Part shown: in pieces, positions 25,823 to 35,300 of the stretch
Position numbering within the stretch: position 1 is the stretch's first letter
Layout of the letters: each line of letters begins with the position of its first letter
Assembly (NCBI GenBank): GCA_018268055.1
Contig: JAFDXF010000011.1
Coordinates: forward strand, 1-64,000
Source: Bacteroidota bacterium
Lineage (GTDB): Bacteria > Bacteroidota > Bacteroidia > Chitinophagales > Chitinophagaceae
Direction of reading: 5' to 3'
DNA: 64,000 bases
Notes under the pieces: model-generated
Seen by the model: only the letters and a program-made list of their open reading frames with translations
Told to the model about the DNA's origin: nothing
Databases searched by the model: none
Program-made: the position numbers and the translations under genes

Positions 25823-26539
25823 TTATTTTCTTTTTTCTTTCGGTCTTTTTATCAAAGTGGCACTGATGATTTTTACATCTGTTTCAGGTCTGTCCGGTGC
25901 AGTTGTTTTATTCGTGGGCACTTCGGCTATTTTATCAATTACATCTAATCCGCTTATCACCTCACCAAAAACAGTATAGTTTTGATCTAAATGAGGTGTG
26001 CCGCCTATTGTTTTATAAACTGCTCTTTGTTCCTCAGATATCTTTCTGCCACCCAATCGATATTTCTCCATATTATCTAACTCTACATCAGTAAAAACTT
26101 TTCCTTGTACCAAATAAAATTGACTGCTGCTACTTGCTTTTAAAGGATTTTCTTGATCACCAAAACGGGCAGCAGCGATAACCCCTTTTTTATGAAAGAG
26201 TGAAGGAACAAATTCAGCAGGTATTGTATATTTTGAACTACCATTACCCAACATCACACCTGGCTCTGCATTTTTACTGTCAGGATCTCCGGCTTGAATC
26301 ATAAAGTGATTGATAACACGATGAAAGAGTATGCCATCATAAAACCCGACTTTCACTAATTTCAAAAAATTATCCCGATGCAAAGGAGTAGAATCTGACA
26401 AACGAATAACAATATCGCCCATCGTGGTTTGCATGTAAACATCCTTCTTGTAATCTTTGGGTTTCAAAGTGGTATCTTTTTGTGCAAAGGATGCAAACGA
26501 AAACAGACTACCGATAAGAATGAAAATAAATTTTTGCAT
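25823..26539 (-). CDS. Exported cyclophilin-type peptidyl-prolyl cis-trans isomerase
   Basis: 238 residues. A signal peptide (about 1-19, ending FASFAQ) points to the periplasm. The cyclophilin fold is clear: MQTTMGDIVIRL, FLKLVKVGFYDGILFHRVINHFMIQAGDP (with active-site FHR and Q), GVIAAARFGDQENPLKASSSSQFYLVQG, and NYTVFGEVISGLDVIDKI. It should speed proline isomerisation of exported proteins. It begins 10 nt after the upstream hypothetical gene, so the two are probably an operon read from the 26899 promoter. Confidence 0.92.
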   Translation of the reverse strand: MQKFIFILIGSLFSFASFAQKDTTLKPKDYKKDVYMQTTMGDIVIRLSDSTPLHRDNFLKLVKVGFYDGILFHRVINHFMIQAGDPDSKNAEPGVMLGNGSSKYTIPAEFVPSLFHKKGVIAAARFGDQENPLKASSSSQFYLVQGKVFTDVELDNMEKYRLGGRKISEEQRAVYKTIGGTPHLDQNYTVFGEVISGLDVIDKIAEVPTNKTTAPDRPETDVKIISATLIKRPKEKRK

Positions 26540-26549
26540 AGTTTATTGA

Positions 26550-26894
26550 TTAAAATTCATTGTTTTCAAAATAGAGCAGAACATGGTCTTTTAAAAAATT
26601 TTCTTGCTCGGCAAAATTCATATCGGGCATAGCTTTCAATTGTTTGAAATGTGGCCAACCATCTTCGTCCACTTTTTCTATTTCATAATAGCCGGATTTG
26701 GCAAGTAGCGAACAAACGGCAATATGCATTAAATCCTGCTTTTGTTCTTTGGTGAATTTGTGCTTAATATCCCCCAATTCCTGAACACCAATCAAAAATA
26801 AAATTGTTTCCATATCCGGTTTTTTCCCGAATCGCTCTACCATTTTTGCTTCTAAAGTCCACCAGCGCTGTTGTAAATCATCTTGTACATTCAT
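26550..26894 (-). CDS. Conserved hypothetical cytoplasmic protein
   Basis: 114 residues, no signal peptide or membrane segment, acidic and helical. Trp-rich start (QQRWWTLEAKMVERFGKKPDMETILFLIGVQELG) and a KLKAMPDM-like region in the second half. I recall similar short proteins only as unannotated Bacteroidota genes, so no function is given. It has its own -7 box 4 nt upstream of the ATG and precedes the cyclophilin gene by 10 nt. Confidence 0.75.
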   Translation of the reverse strand: MNVQDDLQQRWWTLEAKMVERFGKKPDMETILFLIGVQELGDIKHKFTKEQKQDLMHIAVCSLLAKSGYYEIEKVDEDGWPHFKQLKAMPDMNFAEQENFLKDHVLLYFENNEF

Positions 26895-26898
26895 AGCG

Positions 26899-26906
26899 CA
26901 AATATA
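26899..26906 (-). promoter_or_regulatory. Promoter of the hypothetical-cyclophilin operon
   Basis: TATATTTG on the minus strand fits TAnnTTTG, with a TTG 17 nt further upstream, close to -33. The box ends 4 nt before the ATG at 26894, predicting a leaderless or nearly leaderless mRNA. Confidence 0.55.
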
Positions 26907-26943
26907 ATTTTATTCGCTTTTATCAATTCTGCTATTCAAAAAC

Positions 26944-26951
26944 TAACTTTG
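26944..26951 (+). promoter_or_regulatory. -7 box of serS
   Basis: TAACTTTG fits TAnnTTTG, 23 nt before the serS ATG, in the 80-bp divergent gap shared with the minus-strand promoter at 26899-26906. Confidence 0.55.
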
Positions 26952-26974
26952 CGCTTTGATAAAAACAATAAGAG

Positions 26975-28246
26975 ATGTTACAACTTCAGGCTTTAAGACA
27001 GAATACACAAGCTGTAAAAGACAGATTGGCCATTAAAAATTTTAAAAATATTGAGTGGATAGATGAAATCATCGCAATGGATGATGAACGCAAAAGATTA
27101 CAATTAGATTCGGACACGGCTCAGTCTAAAATTAATGCTGCATCAAAAGAAATTGGCCAGTTGATGGCAAAGGGGCAAAGAGAAGAAGCCGAAACAAAAA
27201 AACAAGAAGTTGTTTCTTATAAAAGTCTTTTGCAACCCATTGCAGAAAAATTGGAACAAGTAGAAAAAGAGTTGAACGATAAATTGGTTTTATTACCCAA
27301 TCTTCCGGCTGCCATTGTGCCTGCAGGTAAAACACCGGCCGATAATGTGGTGGTGCGTGAAGGTGGAAACAAACCGTCTCTTTCCAAAGATGCAGTTCCA
27401 CATTGGGATTTAATTAAAAAATATGATATAGTTGATTTTGAAACCGGTGCAAAAATTACCGGAAGCGGTTTTGCATTGTATAAAGGACAAGGTGCAAAAT
27501 TGCAAAGAGCTTTATCACATTACTTTTTAGATTTTAATACTGCTGCAGGTTATACTGAATATCTTCCACCATTGATGGTAAATGAAGCGACTGCTTACGG
27601 TACCGGCCAATTGCCTGATAAGGAAGGACAGATGTATTATATGCCGGAAGATAATTTCTATATGATACCAACATCAGAAGTGCCGGTTACAAATATTTAC
27701 AGAGATGAAATAGTGAAAGAAGAAAGCCTGCCGATAAAGATGACTGCATTTTCATCTTGCTTCAGAAGAGAAGCAGGAAGTTTTGGAAAAGATGTTCGTG
27801 GATTAAACAGAGTTCATCAGTTTGACAAAGTAGAAATTGTTCAACTCGTTCACCCGGATAAAAGTTATGACACATTGGATGAAATGGTGCAACACGTTGA
27901 AAAGCTATTGAATTCTTTAGAGCTTCCATATCGTATTCTTCGCCTTTGTGGTGGAGATATGAGTTTTGCTTCTGCGATAACTTACGATTTTGAAGTATTC
28001 AGCGCTGCACAAGAAAAATGGTTAGAAGTGAGCTCTGTTTCAAACTTTGAAACTTTTCAAACGAATAGAATGAAAATCCGTTTTAAAGATAGTGATGGAA
28101 AAACAAAATTGGTACATTCATTAAATGGCAGCTCACTCGCTTTGCCTCGTATCATGGCTTGTTTGCTTGAAAATAATCAAGAGGCAGATAAAATTAATTT
28201 ACCTGCAGCATTGCACCCATATTTTGGGGCTGCATTTATTTCTTAA
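26975..28246 (+). CDS. serS: Seryl-tRNA synthetase
   Basis: 423 residues, usual length. The N-terminal antiparallel coiled coil that grips the long variable arm of tRNA(Ser) spans about 28-100; the class II core follows. Motif 2 is FSSCFRREAGSFGKDVRGLNR and motif 3 is the SLNGSSLALPRIMACLLEN segment; TSEVPVTN and QFDKVE also fit. It charges tRNA(Ser) with serine in the cytoplasm. Own promoter, no co-transcribed neighbour; converges on the alkane monooxygenase gene 16 bp away, with no hairpin between. Confidence 0.97.
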   Translation: MLQLQALRQNTQAVKDRLAIKNFKNIEWIDEIIAMDDERKRLQLDSDTAQSKINAASKEIGQLMAKGQREEAETKKQEVVSYKSLLQPIAEKLEQVEKELNDKLVLLPNLPAAIVPAGKTPADNVVVREGGNKPSLSKDAVPHWDLIKKYDIVDFETGAKITGSGFALYKGQGAKLQRALSHYFLDFNTAAGYTEYLPPLMVNEATAYGTGQLPDKEGQMYYMPEDNFYMIPTSEVPVTNIYRDEIVKEESLPIKMTAFSSCFRREAGSFGKDVRGLNRVHQFDKVEIVQLVHPDKSYDTLDEMVQHVEKLLNSLELPYRILRLCGGDMSFASAITYDFEVFSAAQEKWLEVSSVSNFETFQTNRMKIRFKDSDGKTKLVHSLNGSSLALPRIMACLLENNQEADKINLPAALHPYFGAAFIS

Positions 28247-28262
28247 TTAAAATGAGTGATAG

Positions 28263-29321
28263 TTATTCTTGCGTGACAACATTTTGCTGTTGCTTTATTT
28301 TTCTATTCATTATATAAAACCAAAGCGGCGGCACTAATGCAAGCAACATCATACCCGGATAACCGGTAGGCATTTGAGGCGACTCGTCATGATGCCTTAA
28401 TATTTGATATTTTCTGCTTGCTAAATAATGATGATCGCTGTGTCGGCTGAGCTCAAACAACATGATACGCCCAAGAACATGGTCGCTATTCCAGCTATGT
28501 GCAGGTAGTGTTCTTTCATACACACCCTCTCCGGTAGATTTTCTTTGCAATCCATAATGTTCAATGTACTGAACTGTCTCAAGTAGTATAATACCAATAC
28601 CTGCTGCCGCCAAAAAATAAATTCCAATCAGCCAGCCAAAAGCATAAAAAATAGCAATAATAAATAGAATCTCAATGATAGTGAATTGCACCATTTCATT
28701 ATGAAGCGAAAACATTGCCTTGCCTTTTTTCCTCACATCCTTATTGGCTATTTTCCATGCGCTGAGGTAGCTGAAAATAATTGTACGATAATAATAGAGG
28801 TAAATCGGTTCGCCATAGCGGGCTGTACTCGGATCTTCATGAGTGGCCACTCGCTTATGATGCCCTTTATTATGCTCAATAAAAAAGTGCATATAGAGTG
28901 AAGTAAGAAGTAAAGCTTTTGATAAAAACTGCTCCCATTTATTCACCCTGTGTCCCAGCTCGTGTGCCACATTAATACCAAAAATTCCGCAAAGCAAACC
29001 CATCACCCAGATTCTACCTATTATATCAGACCAGGGTAAATCACTGTTTTGAAATGAGTAGAGAAAAAAGAACAAAGCAAGATATTGGAACGGAACAACT
29101 AACCAGAGCAGTATATCATAAAAGCGATCCTTCTTTATCAATTCTTCTTCAGTATCACTTAGATTGATGGCAGAGGGCTTGATAAAAAGTTCAAGGCAGG
29201 GAATAAATACCCAGGCAATCATCAAAGGAATCCAAACCACCCAACCGCTATGTGTAAAAGACCAAAATGCTGCAACAAAAAATATAAAAGGTATAAAATA
29301 TTTTAAAGCCTTTATCTGCAT
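28263..29321 (-). CDS. alkB: AlkB-type alkane 1-monooxygenase (membrane non-haem di-iron)
   Basis: 352 residues with about six hydrophobic segments. All histidine boxes are present: HELGH at 120-124, EHNKGHH at 149-155 with H161, and RHSDHH at 293-298, plus the alkane-hydroxylase signature IEHYGLQRK at 253-261, which separates it from desaturases. These enzymes hydroxylate the end of medium-chain alkanes or related alkyl chains, fed by rubredoxin and its reductase. No rubredoxin gene lies in the window and none is fused. Whether the substrate is an alkane or an alkyl lipid is open. Single gene. Confidence 0.88.
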   Translation of the reverse strand: MQIKALKYFIPFIFFVAAFWSFTHSGWVVWIPLMIAWVFIPCLELFIKPSAINLSDTEEELIKKDRFYDILLWLVVPFQYLALFFFLYSFQNSDLPWSDIIGRIWVMGLLCGIFGINVAHELGHRVNKWEQFLSKALLLTSLYMHFFIEHNKGHHKRVATHEDPSTARYGEPIYLYYYRTIIFSYLSAWKIANKDVRKKGKAMFSLHNEMVQFTIIEILFIIAIFYAFGWLIGIYFLAAAGIGIILLETVQYIEHYGLQRKSTGEGVYERTLPAHSWNSDHVLGRIMLFELSRHSDHHYLASRKYQILRHHDESPQMPTGYPGMMLLALVPPLWFYIMNRKIKQQQNVVTQE

Positions 29322-29443
29322 ACAATTTTTGTTGCCAAAATAAGTTATTTGAAAGATGATACATGTTTTTGGGGTATAAATATTTAACTGCTCCTTAAAC
29401 CTTGAGCAGAATATTTAGTCAGTTATTAAAAATATATGATTTT

Positions 29444-30925
29444 ATGGCATTGACCAATCAAATCAAAAACCAGCACCTGATGTGGCGTGCAGGTTTTGGC
29501 CCTGCTGTTGAGCAATTGGGCGACCTTTCAAAATATAACCACAAGCAAGTTTACAAAGCATTGGTAAAAGGTTCGGATTCAAAACCGGATTATTTGAATG
29601 CAGCCAGCAATTATTTAGATGGATTGTATAAAGGCATGCAAGATGTGGGAAGAATGCAGAAGAAAGAATTAGATGCTGAAGAACGAAAAAAAATTAATCA
29701 GGAAAATAGAGAGAGTATTCGCAACTTAAATATGCTCTGGAGTTATGAAATGGTGAACAGTGCTGCACAGCTCAGAGAGAAAATGGCCTTTTTCTGGCAT
29801 GGGCATTTTGCATGTAGAAATCTAAACATCTATTATCAGCAAAGGCTTTTGGATATTTTAAGGAGAAATGCCTTGGGAAACTTTGGCACAATGCTGAAAG
29901 AAGTTTCTAAATCGGCAGCAATGCTTAATTTCTTAAACAATCAACAAAATAAAAAAGATCATCCCAACGAAAATTTTGCAAGAGAGGTAATGGAACTTTT
30001 TACCTTGGGTAGAGGTAATTATACTGAAGATGATGTCAAGCAAGGAGCCAGAGCATTCACCGGATGGACAGCTAATCTGCAAGGCGATTTTGTTTTTCAA
30101 AAAAAACAACATGATGATGGTAGTAAAACATTTTTGGGTAAATCGGGAAATTTTGATGGTGACGATATTCTAAATATAATTCTTGATCAAAAGCAAGCTG
30201 CTCGTTTTATTACACAAAAGATTTATAAATATTTTGTCAATGACGAAGTGGATAAAGACCGAGTGGAAAAACTGGCTGATAAATTTTATCGTGATGGATA
30301 TGATATTGGAAAATTGATGGAAGAAATATTTGCCGGCGATTGGTTTTATCAAGAAAAAAATATCGGCACCCGAATAAAATCACCCATTGAGTTGATAACC
30401 GGCATACAAAGAATGTTGCCTATGAAATTTCAAACAGACCAATCTTTAATGAATTTGCAACAGGCTTTGGGACAGACATTATTCTATCCACCGAATGTAG
30501 CTGGATGGGCAGGCGGTAAAACATGGATTGACAGCAGTACGCTTATGCTGCGTATGCGCATTCCACAAATGCTGGATGATAAAGATGTTTTTAATGTAAC
30601 ACCCAAAAGAGACGATGATATACTAATGGGCATGAATAATAATATTGATATTAATAAAGACAAGGCCAAAGTACAAGATGCAAAAGTGATGAAGAATAAC
30701 AAAAAACCGTTAACGGTGCATATTGACTGGAGCCAATATCTTAAAAACTTTGATTCTGTGGCAAAAGAATCTTTACTAACAAACATTGCCGGCTCTTTGT
30801 TACAATCTAAAAATGAGGTAAACCCCGATTTAATCAAACAGTATATTGACAATAGTTCTCGAGAAAATTTTGTAAAAACGGCAACACTTCAAATAATGAG
30901 TGTACCGGAGTATCAGCTATGCTAA
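29444..30925 (+). CDS. DUF1800 family protein
   Basis: 493 residues from the ATG at 29444; the open frame extends to a TTG at 29402 that I consider less likely. DUF1800 blocks are visible: HLMWRAGFGPAVEQL at the start, FFWHGHFACRN, NENFAREVMELFTLGRGNYTEDDVKQGARAFTGW, FLGKSGNFDGDDILNIIL and LGQTLFYPPNVAGWAGGKTWI. The family has no proven reaction but almost always sits before a DUF1501 gene, as here (51-nt gap). No signal peptide is evident at either start. Confidence 0.9.
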   Translation: MALTNQIKNQHLMWRAGFGPAVEQLGDLSKYNHKQVYKALVKGSDSKPDYLNAASNYLDGLYKGMQDVGRMQKKELDAEERKKINQENRESIRNLNMLWSYEMVNSAAQLREKMAFFWHGHFACRNLNIYYQQRLLDILRRNALGNFGTMLKEVSKSAAMLNFLNNQQNKKDHPNENFAREVMELFTLGRGNYTEDDVKQGARAFTGWTANLQGDFVFQKKQHDDGSKTFLGKSGNFDGDDILNIILDQKQAARFITQKIYKYFVNDEVDKDRVEKLADKFYRDGYDIGKLMEEIFAGDWFYQEKNIGTRIKSPIELITGIQRMLPMKFQTDQSLMNLQQALGQTLFYPPNVAGWAGGKTWIDSSTLMLRMRIPQMLDDKDVFNVTPKRDDDILMGMNNNIDINKDKAKVQDAKVMKNNKKPLTVHIDWSQYLKNFDSVAKESLLTNIAGSLLQSKNEVNPDLIKQYIDNSSRENFVKTATLQIMSVPEYQLC

Positions 30926-30976
30926 TTCTGTCTCTAATATACAAAAAACGATTGTTGATTTTTTAAAATTTACATT

Positions 30977-32176
30977 ATGTATTTCAAAAGAAAAGAATTT
31001 ATTCAAATAGGCTCCTTGGCAACTGCTTCAATGTTTTTGCCTAAATTTTTAAAAGCATTTGAACGCCCTGAAATGGTACCACCCGGCAATAAAGTAATGG
31101 TGATATTACAAATGGGTGGTGGTAATGACGGATTGAATACTGTGATACCTGTGCGTAATGACTTATACTACAAAGCAAGGCCAAAGTTGGGTATTGAAAG
31201 AACAAAAGCATTAGCATTAGGCGATGAAGCAGGCTTGCATCCTGCATTAACCGGATTTAAAGAATTATTTGATGATGGTAGCTTGGGTATTCTAAACAGT
31301 GTGGGTTATCCCAATCCCGATCGTTCGCACTTTAGAAGTATGGATATCTGGCAAACAGCCAGCAATAGTAATGAGTACCTGACTTCCGGATGGGTAGGAA
31401 GATATTTGGATGCTCAATGCAAAGAATGTGATAAACCAACACAAGCAATTGAAATTGATGATATTCTAAGTTTCGCAATGAAAGGAACACAAATGAATGG
31501 CATAGCAGTGAAAGATCCGCAGCGACTTTATGGCACTGCCAATGAAAAATATTTTAAGGATATTAATAAAAATCATGTTAGCGAAAATGATGCACCGTTA
31601 ACAGAATATTTATATAAGACCCTTGCCGAAACAATGTCTTCAGCCGATTATATTTTCAAGCAAAGTAAACTGCATCCAACAGGCGCCGATTATCCTAAAA
31701 CAGATTTAGGGAAAAATTTAAAAACAATTGCTTCGTTGATTTTCTCTGACATCAATACAAAAGTGTATTATGTTTCTATTGGTAGTTTTGATACACACGT
31801 AGGCCAAGAGAATACACAGCAACGCCTTTTTACTGAAATGAGCGATGCTGTGCAAGCTTTTGTAAAAGATTTGAAAGCCAACAATCGTTTTGATGATGTA
31901 ATGTTGTTTACTTTTTCTGAATTTGGCAGACGGGTATCACAAAATGCAAGTGGTGGCACTGACCATGGTACAGCAAACAATATGTTTTTGATAAGTGGCG
32001 GATTGAAGAAAAAAGGATTGATCAATGCAATGCCCGATCTCAATGATTTAGATCAGGGAGATTTGAAATACAAAGTTGACTTTAAAAATGTATATGCCAC
32101 AATGCTTCATAAATGGCTCGGTGCAGATGATCAAGCTATATTGGGTAAGCAATTTGATTATTTAGATTTTATATAG
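30977..32176 (+). CDS. DUF1501 family protein, probably exported
   Basis: 399 residues. The N-terminus (YFKRKEFIQIGSLATASMFLP) has the layout of a Tat signal but with KR instead of RR. DUF1501 features follow: VILQMGGGNDGLNTVIPV, NPDRSHFRSMDIWQTA, YVSIGSFDTHVGQ, FSEFGRRVSQNASGGTDHGTAN. The Asp/His arrangement recalls sulfatase or alkaline-phosphatase-fold enzymes, which is the usual speculation for this family. It forms a two-gene unit with the DUF1800 gene. Confidence 0.9.
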   Translation: MYFKRKEFIQIGSLATASMFLPKFLKAFERPEMVPPGNKVMVILQMGGGNDGLNTVIPVRNDLYYKARPKLGIERTKALALGDEAGLHPALTGFKELFDDGSLGILNSVGYPNPDRSHFRSMDIWQTASNSNEYLTSGWVGRYLDAQCKECDKPTQAIEIDDILSFAMKGTQMNGIAVKDPQRLYGTANEKYFKDINKNHVSENDAPLTEYLYKTLAETMSSADYIFKQSKLHPTGADYPKTDLGKNLKTIASLIFSDINTKVYYVSIGSFDTHVGQENTQQRLFTEMSDAVQAFVKDLKANNRFDDVMLFTFSEFGRRVSQNASGGTDHGTANNMFLISGGLKKKGLINAMPDLNDLDQGDLKYKVDFKNVYATMLHKWLGADDQAILGKQFDYLDFI

Positions 32177-32200
32177 TACTGTTTGCAGTAGTTTTTCTTT
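32177..32200 (+). terminator. Weak terminator after the DUF1501 gene
   Basis: A 5-bp stem TACTG-TTTG-CAGTA (32177-32190) directly after the stop is followed by a T-rich tract. The short stem makes it doubtful. Confidence 0.4.
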
Positions 32201-32300
32201 AAAAAATTGTGTTTCAACTTAGTTGATTCTTGTTAATGTATTAAAGGCTATACGATTGATTAATCTCTTAAATCACGTTTCAAATCGCCATAATATTTCA

Positions 32301-32308
32301 TACCTTTG
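32301..32308 (+). promoter_or_regulatory. -7 box of ileS
   Basis: TACCTTTG fits TAnnTTTG and lies 20 nt before the ileS ATG. Confidence 0.55.
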
Positions 32309-32328
32309 CACTCATTTTTTAGAATAAT

Positions 32329-35300
32329 ATGAGTGTTTCTTACCGTGAATATAAAGGACTTAATTTGCCGGCTTTTGAGCAAGAAATAGCAGCTCAGTGG
32401 GCTGAAAATCAAGATTTTGAAAAAAGTATTACGCTGCGTGAAAGTGCAACTCCTTTCGTGTTTTACGAAGGGCCGCCCAGTGCCAATGGTATGCCCGGTA
32501 TTCACCACGTTATATCCCGAACATTGAAAGACCTTGTTTGCCGCTACAAAACAATGAAGGGTTTTCAGGTAAAAAGAAAAGGAGGATGGGATACACATGG
32601 ACTACCGGTTGAATTGGGTGTGGAGAAAGAATTAGGCATTACAAAAGAAGACATCGGTAAAAAAATTTCTATAGAAGAATACAACCTCAAATGTCGTGAG
32701 GCAGTTTTGAGATATAAAGACAAGTGGGATGATATAACACGCAAAATGGGTTATTGGGTTGATCTGAACGATCCTTATATCACATTCAAAAATGAATACA
32801 TTGAAACACTTTGGTGGTTGCTGAGTGAATTGTATAAAAAGGGATTACTTTATCAAAGTGTGAGTATTCAGCCTTATTCACCGGCAGCAGGTACGGGATT
32901 GAGTTCACACGAATTGAATCAACCGGGCACTTATAAAGATGTAAAAGACACGAGTGCTGTCGCCATGTTTAAAGCAGTACAAAATAAGCAAAGCAAATTC
33001 TTATTTGATGCTGCATCCAATGAAGAGGTTTTCTTTCTTGCATGGACTACCACACCTTGGACATTGCCCAGCAATCTTGGTTTGACTGTTGGCGGAAATA
33101 TTGATTATGTTTTGGTAAAAACGATAAATCCGTATTTGCACAATGAAATAAATATTGTTTTGGCCAAACCATTACTGCATAAATATTTCAAAACAGAGAA
33201 TGAAAATGCAGACTTTACATCTTATCAAAATGACGGGAAAAATATTCCGTATAGAATTTTAGCCGAATTCAAAGGCTCGGCAATAGAAGGATGCGAGTAT
33301 GAACAACTACTGCCTTACGAAGCTAATTCATTGACCGTAATAGAAGAACTCACACCCGGAGCAAAACCATTTCGTGTTTTAGTGGATTCGTTTGTAACTA
33401 CTGAAGATGGTACCGGCATTGTACATACTGCACCTGCATTTGGTGCAGATGACTATAAAGTAGGTAAAAAATATAATATCGGCATATTGACGATGGTGGA
33501 TAGAGAAGGAAAATTTGTCAATGGATTGGGAGAGTTTAGCAATCGCTTTGTAAAAAATTATAAAGATGATGCTGCATATACTGATGTGAATGTGGACATT
33601 GCTGTTAAATTAAAAAAAGAGAACAGAGCATTTAAAGTAGAAAAATACGAGCATAGTTATCCGCATTGCTGGAGAACAGATAAGCCGATTCTTTACTACC
33701 CATTGGATGCATGGTTTATCAAAACTACAGCATTGCGAGATAGAATGGTAGAACTAAATAAAACCATCAATTGGAAACCTAAGAGCACAGGCGAAGGAAG
33801 ATTTGGTAATTGGTTGGAAAATATGGTGGATTGGAACTTGAGCAGAAGCCGTTATTGGGGAACGCCATTACCTATTTGGAAAACAGAAGACGGAGAAGAA
33901 GAAATTTGTATCAGTAGTGTAGAAGAATTAACAAAGGAATTTCAAAAAGCAGAAGATGCAGGGTTTAATAAAAATACAACATTCAAAATCAAAAATTCAA
34001 AATTGGATGTTGACTTGCACAAGCCTTTTGTTGATGAAATTGTTTTAGTCAGCTCCTCCGGAAAGCCAATGAAGCGTGTTGCTGATTTGATTGACGTATG
34101 GTTTGATAGTGGTGCCATGCCTTATGCACAATGGCATTTCCCTTTTGAAAATAAAGAAACATTCAAACAGTCTTTCCCGGCAGATTTTATTGCAGAAGGA
34201 GTGGACCAAACTCGCGGATGGTTTTATACATTGCATGCTATTGCTTCAATGGTGTTTGATTCTGTTGCCTATAAAACAGTGGTAAGCAATGGCCTTGTGC
34301 TGGACAAGAATGGTAATAAGATGAGTAAGCGATTGGGCAATGTGGTAGATCCTTTTGTAACGATTGAAAAATATGGAGCAGATGCTACCCGCTGGTATTT
34401 AATTACCAATGCATCTCCTTGGGATAACTTGAAATTTGATGTAGAAGGCATTAAAGAAGTGCAAAGAAAATTCTTTGGTACATTATATAACACATATCAG
34501 TTTTTTGCATTGTATGCCAACGTAGATGGTTTTACCTTTAAAGAAGAATATATACCGCTGGAGAAAAGACCGGAGATTGACAGGTGGATATTATCATCAC
34601 TTAATACAGTGGTGAAAAATGTAACCACATACATGGACGATTATGAGCCTACGCAGGCAGGTCGTTTGATTGAAGATTTTGTAGATGAGCATCTAAGCAA
34701 TTGGTATGTGCGTCTTTGCCGCCGCAGATTCTGGAAGCCGGCTCAAAGCAATGAAGCAACTTCGGTAAATGAGAAAGGAGTAATTTTTGATTTAGATAAA
34801 ATCAGTGCATATCAAACTCTTTTTGAATGTTTGGAAACACTCACTAGATTGATTGCACCGATCTCTCCATTCTTCAGTGATGCATTGTTTAGAAATTTGA
34901 ATGCAGTTGCGAATCGTTTTAATGCAGTATCAGTGCACCATGTCGACTTTCCAAGGGCCAATGAATCTGCAATTGATGAATTGCTGGAAGAAAGAATGCA
35001 GCTGGCACAAAGCGCATCTTCACTCATATTGTCACTCCGCAAAAAAGCAAATATTAAAGTACGACAACCATTACAAAAAGCATTGATTCCGGTATTGAAC
35101 GCTTCTATGAAGGAACAACTGAAAAAGGTGGAAGACTTAATAAAGGCGGAAGTGAATGTAAAAGGAATTGAATACCTGAGCAGCGATAATACATTTATCC
35201 GGAAAAAGATAAAGCCCAATTTTGTTGCGTTAGGTAAAAAACTCGGTTCAAAAATGAAAGCTGTAACCGCAGCATTATCTACATTCACACAGGAAGACAT

